Notes under the pieces: model-generated
The model's database searches: none
Told to the model about the DNA's origin: nothing
What the model saw: the letters and a program-made list of their open reading frames with translations, nothing else
Assembly: GCA_964426675.1 (NCBI GenBank)
Contig: CAYRRM010000029.1
Location: 1 to 39,918 of the forward strand
From: DYMC01 sp035406705
GTDB lineage: Bacteria; Verrucomicrobiota; Lentisphaeria; Victivallales; GWF2-50-93
DNA: 39,918 nt
Direction: 5' to 3'
In this document: piece after piece, positions 25,165 through 33,188 of the stretch
Position numbering within the stretch: position 1 is the stretch's first letter
Layout of the letters: each line of letters opens with the position of its first letter
Translations under genes and position numbers: made by a program

Positions 25165-26238
25165 ATGACGTCAGAACCAAAAAAAAATAGTAAATTCAAT
25201 ACCAGACCGCCAATCGCGACAAGAAGTCATATTGCATTCAGAAAACCAACACAACAAACAAAAAACAGTATCCCGCAATTACCTAAACAACCAATACCAT
25301 CCCCATCTCATCAAGAGGTAACCAAAAATCAGGCTGCATTTACACCACCGCCACCACCACCGCCACCACCAACAATAGTTCAACAACAAACCAGCATACA
25401 ACCCACAACAGAGCCACCTCAAAAGGAATCAAAAAGGCTCGTTGGAATTCCTATTAAAATACCAAATCAATTTGCTCAAAGAACAGGAATGATAGATAAA
25501 GGGACTTCCATTGAAGCACCTCCTCTACAGAACAAAGACACTGAATCAAATTTTACTGAAATAACAGAGCAAATCCAAAACTATCTTGAGGTCTGTGATA
25601 CCTTATCAAGAAGACCAATCGATATGGAATACTTGACTGAATTATTATTCGTATTTACTAAATCTCTGAATTTTGATTTTTTGGTGATTCTATGTGTAGG
25701 GAAAAACAACTCCTTTTCAACATACATTTCAAGAGGACTAAAAGGCGAATATCCTAACTTTCAAAATATCTTCGCTAAAACCATTTCAGAAGGAAGAGTA
25801 ATCTGGCCAGAAGTTATGCATATTACATCCGCAAAAGATAAAGAAATTGCTAAATGGATAAATAAACAAAAAATTTTTTCTTTTGGTTATGTGCCATTTC
25901 AGGATGGAAATAATATACTTGGTTTCATGATTATCGGTTCTTACTCAAAAAAAACAAAATCTCCAATCGCATCACAATTACTTGAATTATGTGGCGGAAG
26001 AATCGGTCTTGCTCTTGCTCATGATTTGCTCTTGAAAGAAAGAAATGAACAGATCTCTTCTCTCATCTCTGAACTGGATAATGAATTCTCTCAAATTAAA
26101 GAATATTCAGAATTATTAGAATCTTCTTTCCAGGATAAAGAAAGTCTTGCAGGAAAACTCATAAGAAAATGCAATGAATCTCTTAAAAGAGCAGGAGAAA
26201 ATATTTCAAACTTAAAACTATTAAATAAAAAGAATTGA
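25165..26238 (+). CDS. Proline-rich protein with a GAF-like domain and C-terminal coiled coil
   Basis: 357 residues. Residues 1-~120 are low-complexity and rich in Pro, Gln, Lys and Thr, with nine consecutive prolines at 61-69, probably a disordered linker. Residues ~135-295 look like one GAF-type sensory domain ('LTELLFVFTKSLNFDFLVIL', 'ISEGRVIWPEVMHITSA', 'FSFGYVPFQDGNNILGFMII'). Residues ~290-350 form a helical, coiled-coil tail. No membrane helix. It lies 13 bases before a Ser/Thr kinase gene, and the two may form a signalling pair. The GAF assignment is by pattern only. Confidence 0.65.
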   Translation: MTSEPKKNSKFNTRPPIATRSHIAFRKPTQQTKNSIPQLPKQPIPSPSHQEVTKNQAAFTPPPPPPPPPTIVQQQTSIQPTTEPPQKESKRLVGIPIKIPNQFAQRTGMIDKGTSIEAPPLQNKDTESNFTEITEQIQNYLEVCDTLSRRPIDMEYLTELLFVFTKSLNFDFLVILCVGKNNSFSTYISRGLKGEYPNFQNIFAKTISEGRVIWPEVMHITSAKDKEIAKWINKQKIFSFGYVPFQDGNNILGFMIIGSYSKKTKSPIASQLLELCGGRIGLALAHDLLLKERNEQISSLISELDNEFSQIKEYSELLESSFQDKESLAGKLIRKCNESLKRAGENISNLKLLNKKN

Positions 26239-26251
26239 AATAATTAATATT

Positions 26252-27244
26252 ATGTGGAATATTTTTTTAAAAAAAAAAGAGAAATCTGAAAAACCTGACT
26301 TAAACCTACTCACAACATCATGTATTGAATGCCCCTCATGTTCAACCGTAAATTCAATTCTCAATATTCAGCCTTTAACGATTATAAAATGCGAAAACTG
26401 TGAAAATCCACTATTTGTCCCTTATAATATAAAAGGTTTCTGGCTTTATAAGCCTCTCGGTGGAGGCGGAATGGGCTCCGTATATAAAGCTTTTCATGAA
26501 AAAAAACCAGAACTTTCTTTTGCTGTAAAAATCCTCCCTCGCGATAAAAAAGATAACAAATACCTTATAGATGCTCTTCTCAGAGAAGCATCTACAGGAA
26601 AAAAATTCGGACGTCATCCACATCTTACGGCAGTAATTGATTATGGAAAATATGATGATGAATATTTTAGTGCAATGGAATTTTGCGAAGGAAAAAGACT
26701 TGACTTATTAATCGAAGAACCCACTCCTATCCCTCAAAAACTCGTTTTATTATGGGGACTTCAAATATTATCAGCAGAACAAAGAATCTATGATTGTGGT
26801 TATCTATTCAAAGATTTAAAACCGCAAAACATCATAATAGACCCTGACGGAAATGCAAAACTCATTGATTATGGTCTCTGCGAGGAAATCGATAAAGATC
26901 CAAAAGAAAAAGGAGACTCAGTAGAAGGTTCTCCTCTTTATATGCCTCCAGAACGGATTGTAGGACAACAAGAAAATATGTCAAGTGAAATTTATAGCCT
27001 TGGAATGGTTATGTTTCATGCGTTAGCAAAAAAAACATATTACACAGCAACAGGAGCGTATGAACTTGCACACAAACACATCGCAGCAATCAGAATAGCA
27101 ACAGTAGCTTCAAGAATGCCTCCTCATGTCAATCCAGCAATATGTGAACTTCTTGACAAAATGATAGCAAGAAATCCATCTGATAGAATTCAGACGTATA
27201 AGGATGCTGCAGCTAAAATAAAAACAATCTATAACAATTTATAA
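26252..27244 (+). CDS. Zinc-ribbon Ser/Thr protein kinase (PknB-like) with variant HRD/DFG motifs
   Basis: 330 residues. The N-terminus has a two-pair Cys zinc ribbon (C27-x2-C30 and C47-x2-C50), then a Hanks-type kinase domain from ~65 to 325. The glycine loop 'LGGGGMGSVYKA' and the 'FAVKIL' Lys93 are intact. The catalytic loop is 'FKDLKPQN' (Phe-Lys-Asp188 in place of His-Arg-Asp) and the magnesium loop is Asp206-Tyr-Gly rather than Asp-Phe-Gly, so both Asp are kept and activity is likely. 'GSPLYMPPERI' is the activation segment end. No membrane helix or extracellular sensor. The preceding GAF-like gene may supply the input. Confidence 0.88.
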   Translation: MWNIFLKKKEKSEKPDLNLLTTSCIECPSCSTVNSILNIQPLTIIKCENCENPLFVPYNIKGFWLYKPLGGGGMGSVYKAFHEKKPELSFAVKILPRDKKDNKYLIDALLREASTGKKFGRHPHLTAVIDYGKYDDEYFSAMEFCEGKRLDLLIEEPTPIPQKLVLLWGLQILSAEQRIYDCGYLFKDLKPQNIIIDPDGNAKLIDYGLCEEIDKDPKEKGDSVEGSPLYMPPERIVGQQENMSSEIYSLGMVMFHALAKKTYYTATGAYELAHKHIAAIRIATVASRMPPHVNPAICELLDKMIARNPSDRIQTYKDAAAKIKTIYNNL

Positions 27245-27265
27245 CTCCTTGCTCAATAGAAAAAA

Positions 27266-28048
27266 ATGGAAGCAATTATATCAAAAAGTATTATAGAATC
27301 TTTCTTCAAAAAACTTATCGCAAATCTGAATCTTGATTGCGCAATAGTAGGGTCTGGGCCTTCTGGCCTTGTCTGTGCATATTCTCTAGCAAGGGCAGGA
27401 ATAAAAACAGCCATCTTTGAAAAGAGATTAAAACCAGGTGGTGGAATCACAGGAGGAGCTATGCTATTCAATGAAATCTTATTACCAGATTCACTCTCAG
27501 ATTTTTTATCTGAAATGGGAATAAGATATAAAAAATCTGAAGAAAATCCCGAATTCATCGTCTGTGATTCCGTCGAAACCGCAGCAGCACTAACTTATAA
27601 AGCTGTTCATGCAGGCGCAAATATCTTTAATGGAATCACAGTAGAAGATCTCATATTCAAAAATAAAAAAGTATCTGGAATCGTAATTAATTGGACAGAA
27701 GTAATCTCCGCAGGATTACACGTAGACCCACTTGCAATAGAAGCAAAGACAGTCCTCGATGCCGGTGGACATGACGCCGAACTAACTGCGAAATTCGCAA
27801 AAAAAGCAGGAATAAAACTAAATACAAAAACCGGCAGCATAATTGGTGAAAAACCAATGTGGGCCGAAGAAGGGGAAAAGAGCACTATTGAAAATACAGC
27901 AGAAGTTTTTCCTGGACTCTTTGTTTCAGGAATGGCAGCAAATAGTGTATTCGGCTCATTTAGAATGGGCCCAATATTCGGAGGAATGATATATTCAGGC
28001 TTAAAAGCAGCAGAACTCATTATATCATCACTTGAACAAAGTTACTAA
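27266..28048 (+). CDS. thi4: Thi4-family thiazole synthase, His-type (sulfide-dependent)
   Basis: 260 residues. Thi4 makes the thiazole part of thiamine from NAD and glycine. The FAD/NAD-type dinucleotide site 'CAIVGSGPSGLVCAYSLARA' and 'GGGITGGAMLFN' are clear, and 'VFGSFRMGPIFGGMIYSGL' is the C-terminal family motif. The position of the yeast sacrificial Cys is filled by His152 ('SAGLHVDPLAIEA'), as in Methanocaldococcus-type enzymes that use free sulfide and iron and turn over many times. Its stop and the rsmI start share one base. A 13-bp palindrome encodes residues 175-178. No thiC or thiE is nearby. Family assignment is strong; sulfide use is inferred from the His. Confidence 0.92.
   Translation: MEAIISKSIIESFFKKLIANLNLDCAIVGSGPSGLVCAYSLARAGIKTAIFEKRLKPGGGITGGAMLFNEILLPDSLSDFLSEMGIRYKKSEENPEFIVCDSVETAAALTYKAVHAGANIFNGITVEDLIFKNKKVSGIVINWTEVISAGLHVDPLAIEAKTVLDAGGHDAELTAKFAKKAGIKLNTKTGSIIGEKPMWAEEGEKSTIENTAEVFPGLFVSGMAANSVFGSFRMGPIFGGMIYSGLKAAELIISSLEQSY
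27787..27799. repeat. Iterated palindrome TGCGAAATTCGCA
   Basis: Perfect copy in thi4, encoding A-K-F-A at residues 175-178. Confidence 0.8.
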
Positions 28049-28779
28049 TGAATACAAATTCAAAAGCTTTCTTAGCAATAGTATCAACCCCAATAGGAAA
28101 CCTTTCCGATATAACTCTTAGAGCTATTGAAACTTTGCGAAATTCACAAATTATTGCCGCTGAAGATACAAGACATACTGTCCAAATGCTCAATAAATTG
28201 GGCATTAAAAAAAAACTCCTTTCATGCAGAGCTGCAAATGAGGAAAAAGTTTCTACTGAAATAATTTCAAAGGTCTTCGAGGGAATAAGTATTTCATATG
28301 TCTGCGATGCTGGAACTCCATGCATATCAGACCCAGGTTTAAAATTAATAAATACAGCTATAGAACATGGCATTGAGCCATTAATCATTCCGGGAGTCTC
28401 AGCTCTGACATTCGCAATAACAGCATCAGCAATGCCCGCCGCCAAATTTGCATTTTATGGATTCCCTCCGGTAAAAACAGGACGCAGATTAAAATTTATA
28501 GAGAAAATTAAAAATGAAGATAAAGCCGTCTTCTTATATGAATCCCCTCATAGGATTTCCAAACTATTAAGTGAAATAAACAATCTGATAGGACCAGATA
28601 CGAAAATCGCACTAATCCGAGAAGCAACAAAAATTCATGAAGAATGCTTGCGTGGAACAGTTCAGGATATAATTTATAAGACAAAAAATAAATTATGGAA
28701 AGGCGAAATAGTCTTAGCCATTTATCCAAATCCAAAAAATAACTCAAATAATCAAATGGAGAATAATTATGAAGATTAA
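28048..28779 (+). CDS. rsmI: 16S rRNA 2'-O-ribose C1402 methyltransferase RsmI
   Basis: 243 residues of the tetrapyrrole-methylase fold. Family motifs: 'STPIGNLSDITLRAIETL', 'AAEDTRHTVQMLNKLGI', 'VCDAGTPCISDPGLKLI', 'IPGVSALTFAITASAMP', and 'FYGFPPVKTGRR'. RsmI methylates C1402 of 16S rRNA in the decoding centre. The start ATG overlaps the thi4 stop by one base, and the gene's end overlaps the next gene by 11 bases. Two near-copies of the iterated palindrome (one mismatch each, at 28136-28148 and 28599-28611) lie inside. Confidence 0.95.
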   Translation: MNTNSKAFLAIVSTPIGNLSDITLRAIETLRNSQIIAAEDTRHTVQMLNKLGIKKKLLSCRAANEEKVSTEIISKVFEGISISYVCDAGTPCISDPGLKLINTAIEHGIEPLIIPGVSALTFAITASAMPAAKFAFYGFPPVKTGRRLKFIEKIKNEDKAVFLYESPHRISKLLSEINNLIGPDTKIALIREATKIHEECLRGTVQDIIYKTKNKLWKGEIVLAIYPNPKNNSNNQMENNYED

Positions 28780-29656
28780 AAAAATCCCTTTTGAAGGATG
28801 GAAGAATTGCGTAGAGCTTAAAAATGGAAACTTCAGACTTGTCGTAACTACTGATATTGGACCGCGCATAATAGGAGCATTTTGTGGAAATGGACCAAAT
28901 ATGATGTATGTTGATAAAAAAACCGCAGGAAAAATTGGTGGCAAAAACTGGAATATTTACGGTGGGCACAGACTCTGGCATTCTCCAGAGGCAAAACCTA
29001 GATCCTACGCACCAGATAATTCACCAGTAAAAGTAAAAAAGGAAAACGATGGGATTATTTTTTCCTCTGGAATGGAACATATAACAGGTATTTCAAAAAG
29101 CATAAAAATTTCTCCTCAAGGCAAAAACTCATTCAAAATCACCCATATCTTAAAAAATGAAAATCTATGGGATATCGAACTGGCTGCATGGGCGTTAACA
29201 GTAATGGATTGCGGTGGCACTGCAATAGTCCCTCAGCCAGAAGGAAATAAAAAAGACCTTCTCCCCAATAGATATATAACAGTATGGCCATACACAAATA
29301 TGGCAGATAAACGATTAACCTGGGGAGAAAAATATATTCTCCTAAAACAGGAAGATAAATGCGATGGGCCAGCTAAATTTGGAATAAATTGTGAAGACGG
29401 TTGGATCGCATATGCAAACAAAGGGTATTGCCTGAGAAAAAAATTTACACATTTTGTAGACGCAGAATACCCGGATAATGGTTGCAGCATCGAATGTTAT
29501 ACCTGCAGTTTTATGCTCGAAATTGAAACACTAAGTCCTCTCTACCTCATAAGCCCAGGATCATCAATAACCCACGAGGAAATATGGGATATCTTCCCCT
29601 GTCCAGAAATAAACAACGAAGATGACGCCAGAAAGGTATTCGATAAAACAAATTAA
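28769..29656 (+). CDS. Aldose-epimerase-like (DUF4380-type) protein
   Basis: 295 residues. The sequence begins 'WKNCVELKNGNFRLVVTTDIGPRI', continues with 'YGGHRLWHSPEAKPRSYAPD', and has mostly beta-strand spacing, matching the DUF4380/galactose-mutarotase-like fold often seen in PVC genomes. No signal peptide. The GGHRLWH segment resembles the conserved active-site entrance of that fold, but a reaction cannot be assigned. The ATG overlaps the end of rsmI by 11 bases, which suggests translational coupling, though the functions appear unrelated. Family assignment by pattern, moderate confidence. Confidence 0.65.
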   Translation: MKIKKIPFEGWKNCVELKNGNFRLVVTTDIGPRIIGAFCGNGPNMMYVDKKTAGKIGGKNWNIYGGHRLWHSPEAKPRSYAPDNSPVKVKKENDGIIFSSGMEHITGISKSIKISPQGKNSFKITHILKNENLWDIELAAWALTVMDCGGTAIVPQPEGNKKDLLPNRYITVWPYTNMADKRLTWGEKYILLKQEDKCDGPAKFGINCEDGWIAYANKGYCLRKKFTHFVDAEYPDNGCSIECYTCSFMLEIETLSPLYLISPGSSITHEEIWDIFPCPEINNEDDARKVFDKTN

Positions 29657-30269
29657 AAAGATAATGCTTTGACATTTTGCGTTTGCCAGGATAGTGAGAG
29701 GCAAAACTGAAGAAGAATGTTATTAGAGTAGCACAGGTCTTTTTCTTTGCAAGCATAATACGCCATAACATTCAACTACTTGCAAAGTTTCAGCTAAAAA
29801 TTTGAAGTATTAAAAAAAATGAGGATACTTTATCCTGCATATTTCAGGATCTATGTGTGCTGTAATAGTGAAGCATTTATCCTATACAGCTCAGTTAGAG
29901 TTGCCACAACATCATAATACCATTATAATAAAAAAAATGTAGAAAATTGCGTGCTTACCAAATTGCTTTCTGGACTGGAAATTTTTCTCTTCTGTTTAGT
30001 TGAGTCACAATGCCATAGGCGCACATCCTTGCCCGAACTTTCAGAAAATTCTACAGCAAAATGCAATCCCCCCAGCATCAAAGAACAACCAGATACTACC
30101 CCCCCCCTTTTCAACTTAAATATCAACAGCTTTTTTCAGGGCTAACGTTGTTTAGTTAAATTTAAATATAATTTTTTTTCATTTTATAAAAATTACAGTT
30201 GATTTTTTAACTTTTTGTAATAAATTTCTATTTCTTTTTACTTCAATAAAAATCACAATGGAGATATAA
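29657..30269. other. Long non-coding spacer with inverted repeats and poly-C tracts
   Basis: About 610 bases with no protein I can support. CTTTGCAAG (29745-29753) and CTTGCAAAG (29779-29787) form a nine-pair stem; around 29823-29851 GGATA/TATCC and ATCCTG/CAGGAT can form alternative small hairpins. A stretch at ~29950-30110 is richer in G+C than its surroundings, has uninterrupted frames on both strands, and contains six and nine consecutive C (30068-30073 and 30099-30107). The last ~140 bases are very AT-rich and must hold the rplU promoter. Could include a structured RNA or a decayed gene. Confidence 0.4.
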
Positions 30270-30581
30270 ATGAAAGCTATAGTAGAATTGGGCGGAAAAC
30301 AATTCGTCGTAAAAGAAAATGACATCATCGAAATCAATCGGATAGATGCCAAAAAAGGCGAGAAAATCAAAATAAACGAAGTACTTGCCATCATTAATGG
30401 CAATGATTTAAAAAGCGGTAACCCGTTTGTTTCAAATGCAAAAGTAGAAGCTGAAGTTATTGAACACATTAGAGGAAACAAAATTATTGTTTTTAAATTC
30501 AAACGCAGAAAAGGATATAAAAGAAAACAAGGACACCGACAGGAACTTACAAAAATAAAAATCAATTCTATCACGTGTTAA
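30270..30581 (+). CDS. rplU: 50S ribosomal protein L21
   Basis: 103 residues, the normal length for L21. 'MKAIVELGGKQFVVKENDII' opens the protein, followed by 'VSNAKVEAEVIEHIRGNKII' and the basic 'FKFKRRKGYKRKQGHRQ' that contacts 23S rRNA. The ribosome-binding site is GGAG, six bases upstream of the ATG. In most bacteria rpmA (L27) follows rplU; here purC does instead. Stop and purC start are within a few bases, so this opens a long plus-strand operon ending near 36006. Confidence 0.97.
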   Translation: MKAIVELGGKQFVVKENDIIEINRIDAKKGEKIKINEVLAIINGNDLKSGNPFVSNAKVEAEVIEHIRGNKIIVFKFKRRKGYKRKQGHRQELTKIKINSITC

Positions 30582-30586
30582 CTAAA

Positions 30587-31486
30587 ATGAAATTTGATAG
30601 AAATAACGCTCTTCTTCAGACAGAAATCCCGGAATTGAAACTAATTTCGAGAGGTAAAGTAAGAGATATATACGACCTTGGAGAGCGTTTGCTCTTTGTT
30701 GCAACAGACAGAATCAGCGCTTTCGACGTAGTAATGCAAAATGGTATACCAGATAAAGGTCGAACGCTAACAGCTATGTCTGTCTTCTGGTTTAAATTCC
30801 TGTCCTGGTTACCAAATCACTTTGTAACAACAGAAATATCTACCTTTCCAGAACTAAAAAAGTATCAAAATGAACTCGAAGGACGCTCGCTTATAGTAGA
30901 AAAGGCCACCCCTCTCCCAATCGAATGCATAGTAAGAGGCTATCTCGTTGGAAGTGGCTGGAGCGACTACAAAAAAACAGGTTCTGTATGCGGAACAAAA
31001 CTAAGAGAAAATTATAAACAGGCTGAAAAACTTGATGCACCTCTATTCACCCCATCAACTAAAGCTGAACAAGGGGCACATGATGAAAACATCTCTTTCG
31101 ATAAAGCAAAAGAAATTGTAGGTAATGAACTCGCAGAAAAGATAAAAGAATACTCTATAAGAGCATACAACGATGCAGCCAATTATGCATTGACAAAAAA
31201 AATAATTATCGCGGATACAAAGTTTGAGTTCGGTCTTCTCAATAATAAACTTATCATGATTGATGAGGTTCTCACTCCCGATTCAAGCAGATTCTGGCCA
31301 TTATCTGAATATAAAACAGGTTCCAATCCACCAAGTCTGGACAAACAATTCCTTAGAGATTATCTAGAAACTTTAAATTGGAATAAAAAAGCACCTGGCC
31401 CAGAACTTCCAGATGAAATAGTATTTAAAACAAGAGAAAAATACCTTTCCGCATATAAAATGCTGACAGGAGAAAAATTAATTTAA
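30587..31486 (+). CDS. purC: Phosphoribosylaminoimidazole-succinocarboxamide synthase
   Basis: 299 residues from ATG 30587. A GTG at 30575, overlapping rplU, is an alternative start that adds four residues. PurC joins aspartate to CAIR in purine synthesis. 'LISRGKVRDIYDLGERLLFV', 'TDRISAFDVVMQNGIPDKG', 'VRGYLVGSGWSDYKKTG' and 'MIDEVLTPDSSRFWP' are clear family signatures. The length is that of the longer (~300) type. It follows rplU by five bases and is 13 bases before the wbpB-wbpD fusion; no other purine gene is near. Confidence 0.95.
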   Translation: MKFDRNNALLQTEIPELKLISRGKVRDIYDLGERLLFVATDRISAFDVVMQNGIPDKGRTLTAMSVFWFKFLSWLPNHFVTTEISTFPELKKYQNELEGRSLIVEKATPLPIECIVRGYLVGSGWSDYKKTGSVCGTKLRENYKQAEKLDAPLFTPSTKAEQGAHDENISFDKAKEIVGNELAEKIKEYSIRAYNDAANYALTKKIIIADTKFEFGLLNNKLIMIDEVLTPDSSRFWPLSEYKTGSNPPSLDKQFLRDYLETLNWNKKAPGPELPDEIVFKTREKYLSAYKMLTGEKLI

Positions 31487-31499
31487 AAAGTGGAAACTA

Positions 31500-33188
31500 A
31501 TGCAAATAAATGCTGCACTAATTGGAGCTGGATATTGGGGAAAAAATATATTAAGAGCCTTAAATGAATTATCAGTTCTAAAAAAAGTTTGCGAAGTAAA
31601 TAAACAAATAATAGCTGAATTATCCCCAAAATACCCAAATCTCCAATTTGTAGAAAATCTTGAAAATATAATCCCAGATGATAATATAAACGCAGTATTT
31701 ATTGCATCTCCAGCAGTTTTACATTACCACCAAGCTCTCATAGCACTAAAAGCAGGAAAACACGTATTTATCGAAAAACCACTTGCACTTAATGTAGAGG
31801 AAGGAAAAATCTTAGTAGAAGAAGCAGAAAAAAATAAAAGAATACTCTTCGTCGGACACATCCTGAATTATCATCAAGCTATAAAAAAAATGAAGGTAAT
31901 TATATCTGAAGGGACTATCGGACGCATCCAATATATTTATTCAAATAGACTAAATCTAGGCAAAATACGCAGAGAAGAAAACATATTATGGTCTTTCGCC
32001 CCTCACGACATATCTGTCATCCTCAACTTACTCGAAGAAGAACCTAATTTCGTAGATTGTGTTGGCAGTAATTTCCTCCATCAAAACATTGCAGATATTA
32101 CAATGACAAATCTAAAATTCCCATCAGGGGCATCAGCTCATATTTTCGTTAGCTGGCTCAATCCATTCAAAGAACAAAGACTTGTTGTTGTGGGAACAAA
32201 AGGAATGCTCGTATTTGACGACACCAAAGATATAGATCAAAAACTTATCTTCTACCCACATACAATAGAGTGGAAAAACAGCACTCCTATCCCAAATAAA
32301 GCCGAACCCATAAGTATAAAACTCTCAGATTTATGGGAAGAACCACTCAAAACAGAATGCAAAGCATTCCTATCTTCAATCGAAAATGGAAAAAAAGCAT
32401 TAACATCAGGAGAAGAAGGACTAAAAGTCTTGAAAATCTTGAAAAAATGTCAGGATTGCCTCGAAAACAAAAAAATATCCCTATCTGAACAAAACCATTC
32501 AAAACAAAATTACACAGACTTCTTCGCACACCAATCTGCTTATATCGATGAAGGCGCAAAGATTGGAAAAAATACTAAAATCTGGCACTTCTCACACGTA
32601 ATGAAAGGAGCTAAAATAGGAGAAAACTGTATTCTCGGACAAAACGTATGCATCTCGGAAAACGTCCAAATCGGAAATAATGTAAAAATACAAAATAATG
32701 TCTCCGTATACACTGGAACAATTATCGAAGACGATGTTTTCCTCGGACCCTCATGCGTCCTCACAAATGTAACAAATCCAAGAAGCCAAATAAACAGACA
32801 TGCCCTATATGAAAAAACCCATATAAAAAGAGGTGCTACGATTGGAGCTAATGCCACTATAGTCTGTGGAGTAACACTCGGAAGCTATTCTTTCATAGCT
32901 GCTGGAGCTGTAGTAACAAAAGACGTCCCTGACTATGCCCTTATGGTAGGCGTGCCGGCAAGACAAAAGGGCTGGATGAGCCGACATGGTCAGCTTCTAT
33001 CACATCCTGATGAAAATGGTATAATGTATTGCCCTGAAAGTGGTTATAGATATAAAGAAATTGAAAAAGGTATCTTGAAATGTCTCGACCTCGACGAAGA
33101 AACTCCCCTGCCAGATGAAAAAAAAATTGGAAAAATAAAATATGATGATTTTAAAAATTTAAAAAATAAAAAAAAGGAAAAAAAGTGA
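31500..33188 (+). CDS. WbpB-WbpD fusion: UDP-GlcNAcA 3-dehydrogenase / UDP-GlcNAc3NA N-acetyltransferase
   Basis: 562 residues joining two steps. Residues 1-~330 are a Gfo/Idh/MocA oxidoreductase: the nucleotide motif GAGYWG (9-14) and 'VFIEKPLA' (Glu-Lys-Pro at 92-94). Residues ~335-530 are left-handed beta-helix hexapeptide repeats ('IGENCILGQNVCISENVQIG', 'GVTLGSYSFIAAGAVVTKDV') ending 'GVPARQKGWMSRHGQLL', typical of WbpD/WlbB N-acetyltransferases. WbpB oxidises the 3-OH of UDP-N-acetylglucosaminuronate, WbpE transaminates it and WbpD acetylates the amine. The wbpE gene follows with a four-base overlap, supporting this pathway. WbpA is not in the window. Confidence 0.88.
   Translation: MQINAALIGAGYWGKNILRALNELSVLKKVCEVNKQIIAELSPKYPNLQFVENLENIIPDDNINAVFIASPAVLHYHQALIALKAGKHVFIEKPLALNVEEGKILVEEAEKNKRILFVGHILNYHQAIKKMKVIISEGTIGRIQYIYSNRLNLGKIRREENILWSFAPHDISVILNLLEEEPNFVDCVGSNFLHQNIADITMTNLKFPSGASAHIFVSWLNPFKEQRLVVVGTKGMLVFDDTKDIDQKLIFYPHTIEWKNSTPIPNKAEPISIKLSDLWEEPLKTECKAFLSSIENGKKALTSGEEGLKVLKILKKCQDCLENKKISLSEQNHSKQNYTDFFAHQSAYIDEGAKIGKNTKIWHFSHVMKGAKIGENCILGQNVCISENVQIGNNVKIQNNVSVYTGTIIEDDVFLGPSCVLTNVTNPRSQINRHALYEKTHIKRGATIGANATIVCGVTLGSYSFIAAGAVVTKDVPDYALMVGVPARQKGWMSRHGQLLSHPDENGIMYCPESGYRYKEIEKGILKCLDLDEETPLPDEKKIGKIKYDDFKNLKNKKKEKK

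Noticed and set aside
28508..28981. 157-codon minus-strand frame across the rsmI/DUF4380 junction
   Set aside because: It is opposite two coupled, well-supported genes and has no recognisable motif.
29951..30145. Plus-strand 64-codon frame in the long spacer, and its minus-strand counterpart 29923-30126
   Set aside because: The plus frame starts with GTG, neither has a good ribosome-binding site, and open frames on both strands suggest composition rather than coding.
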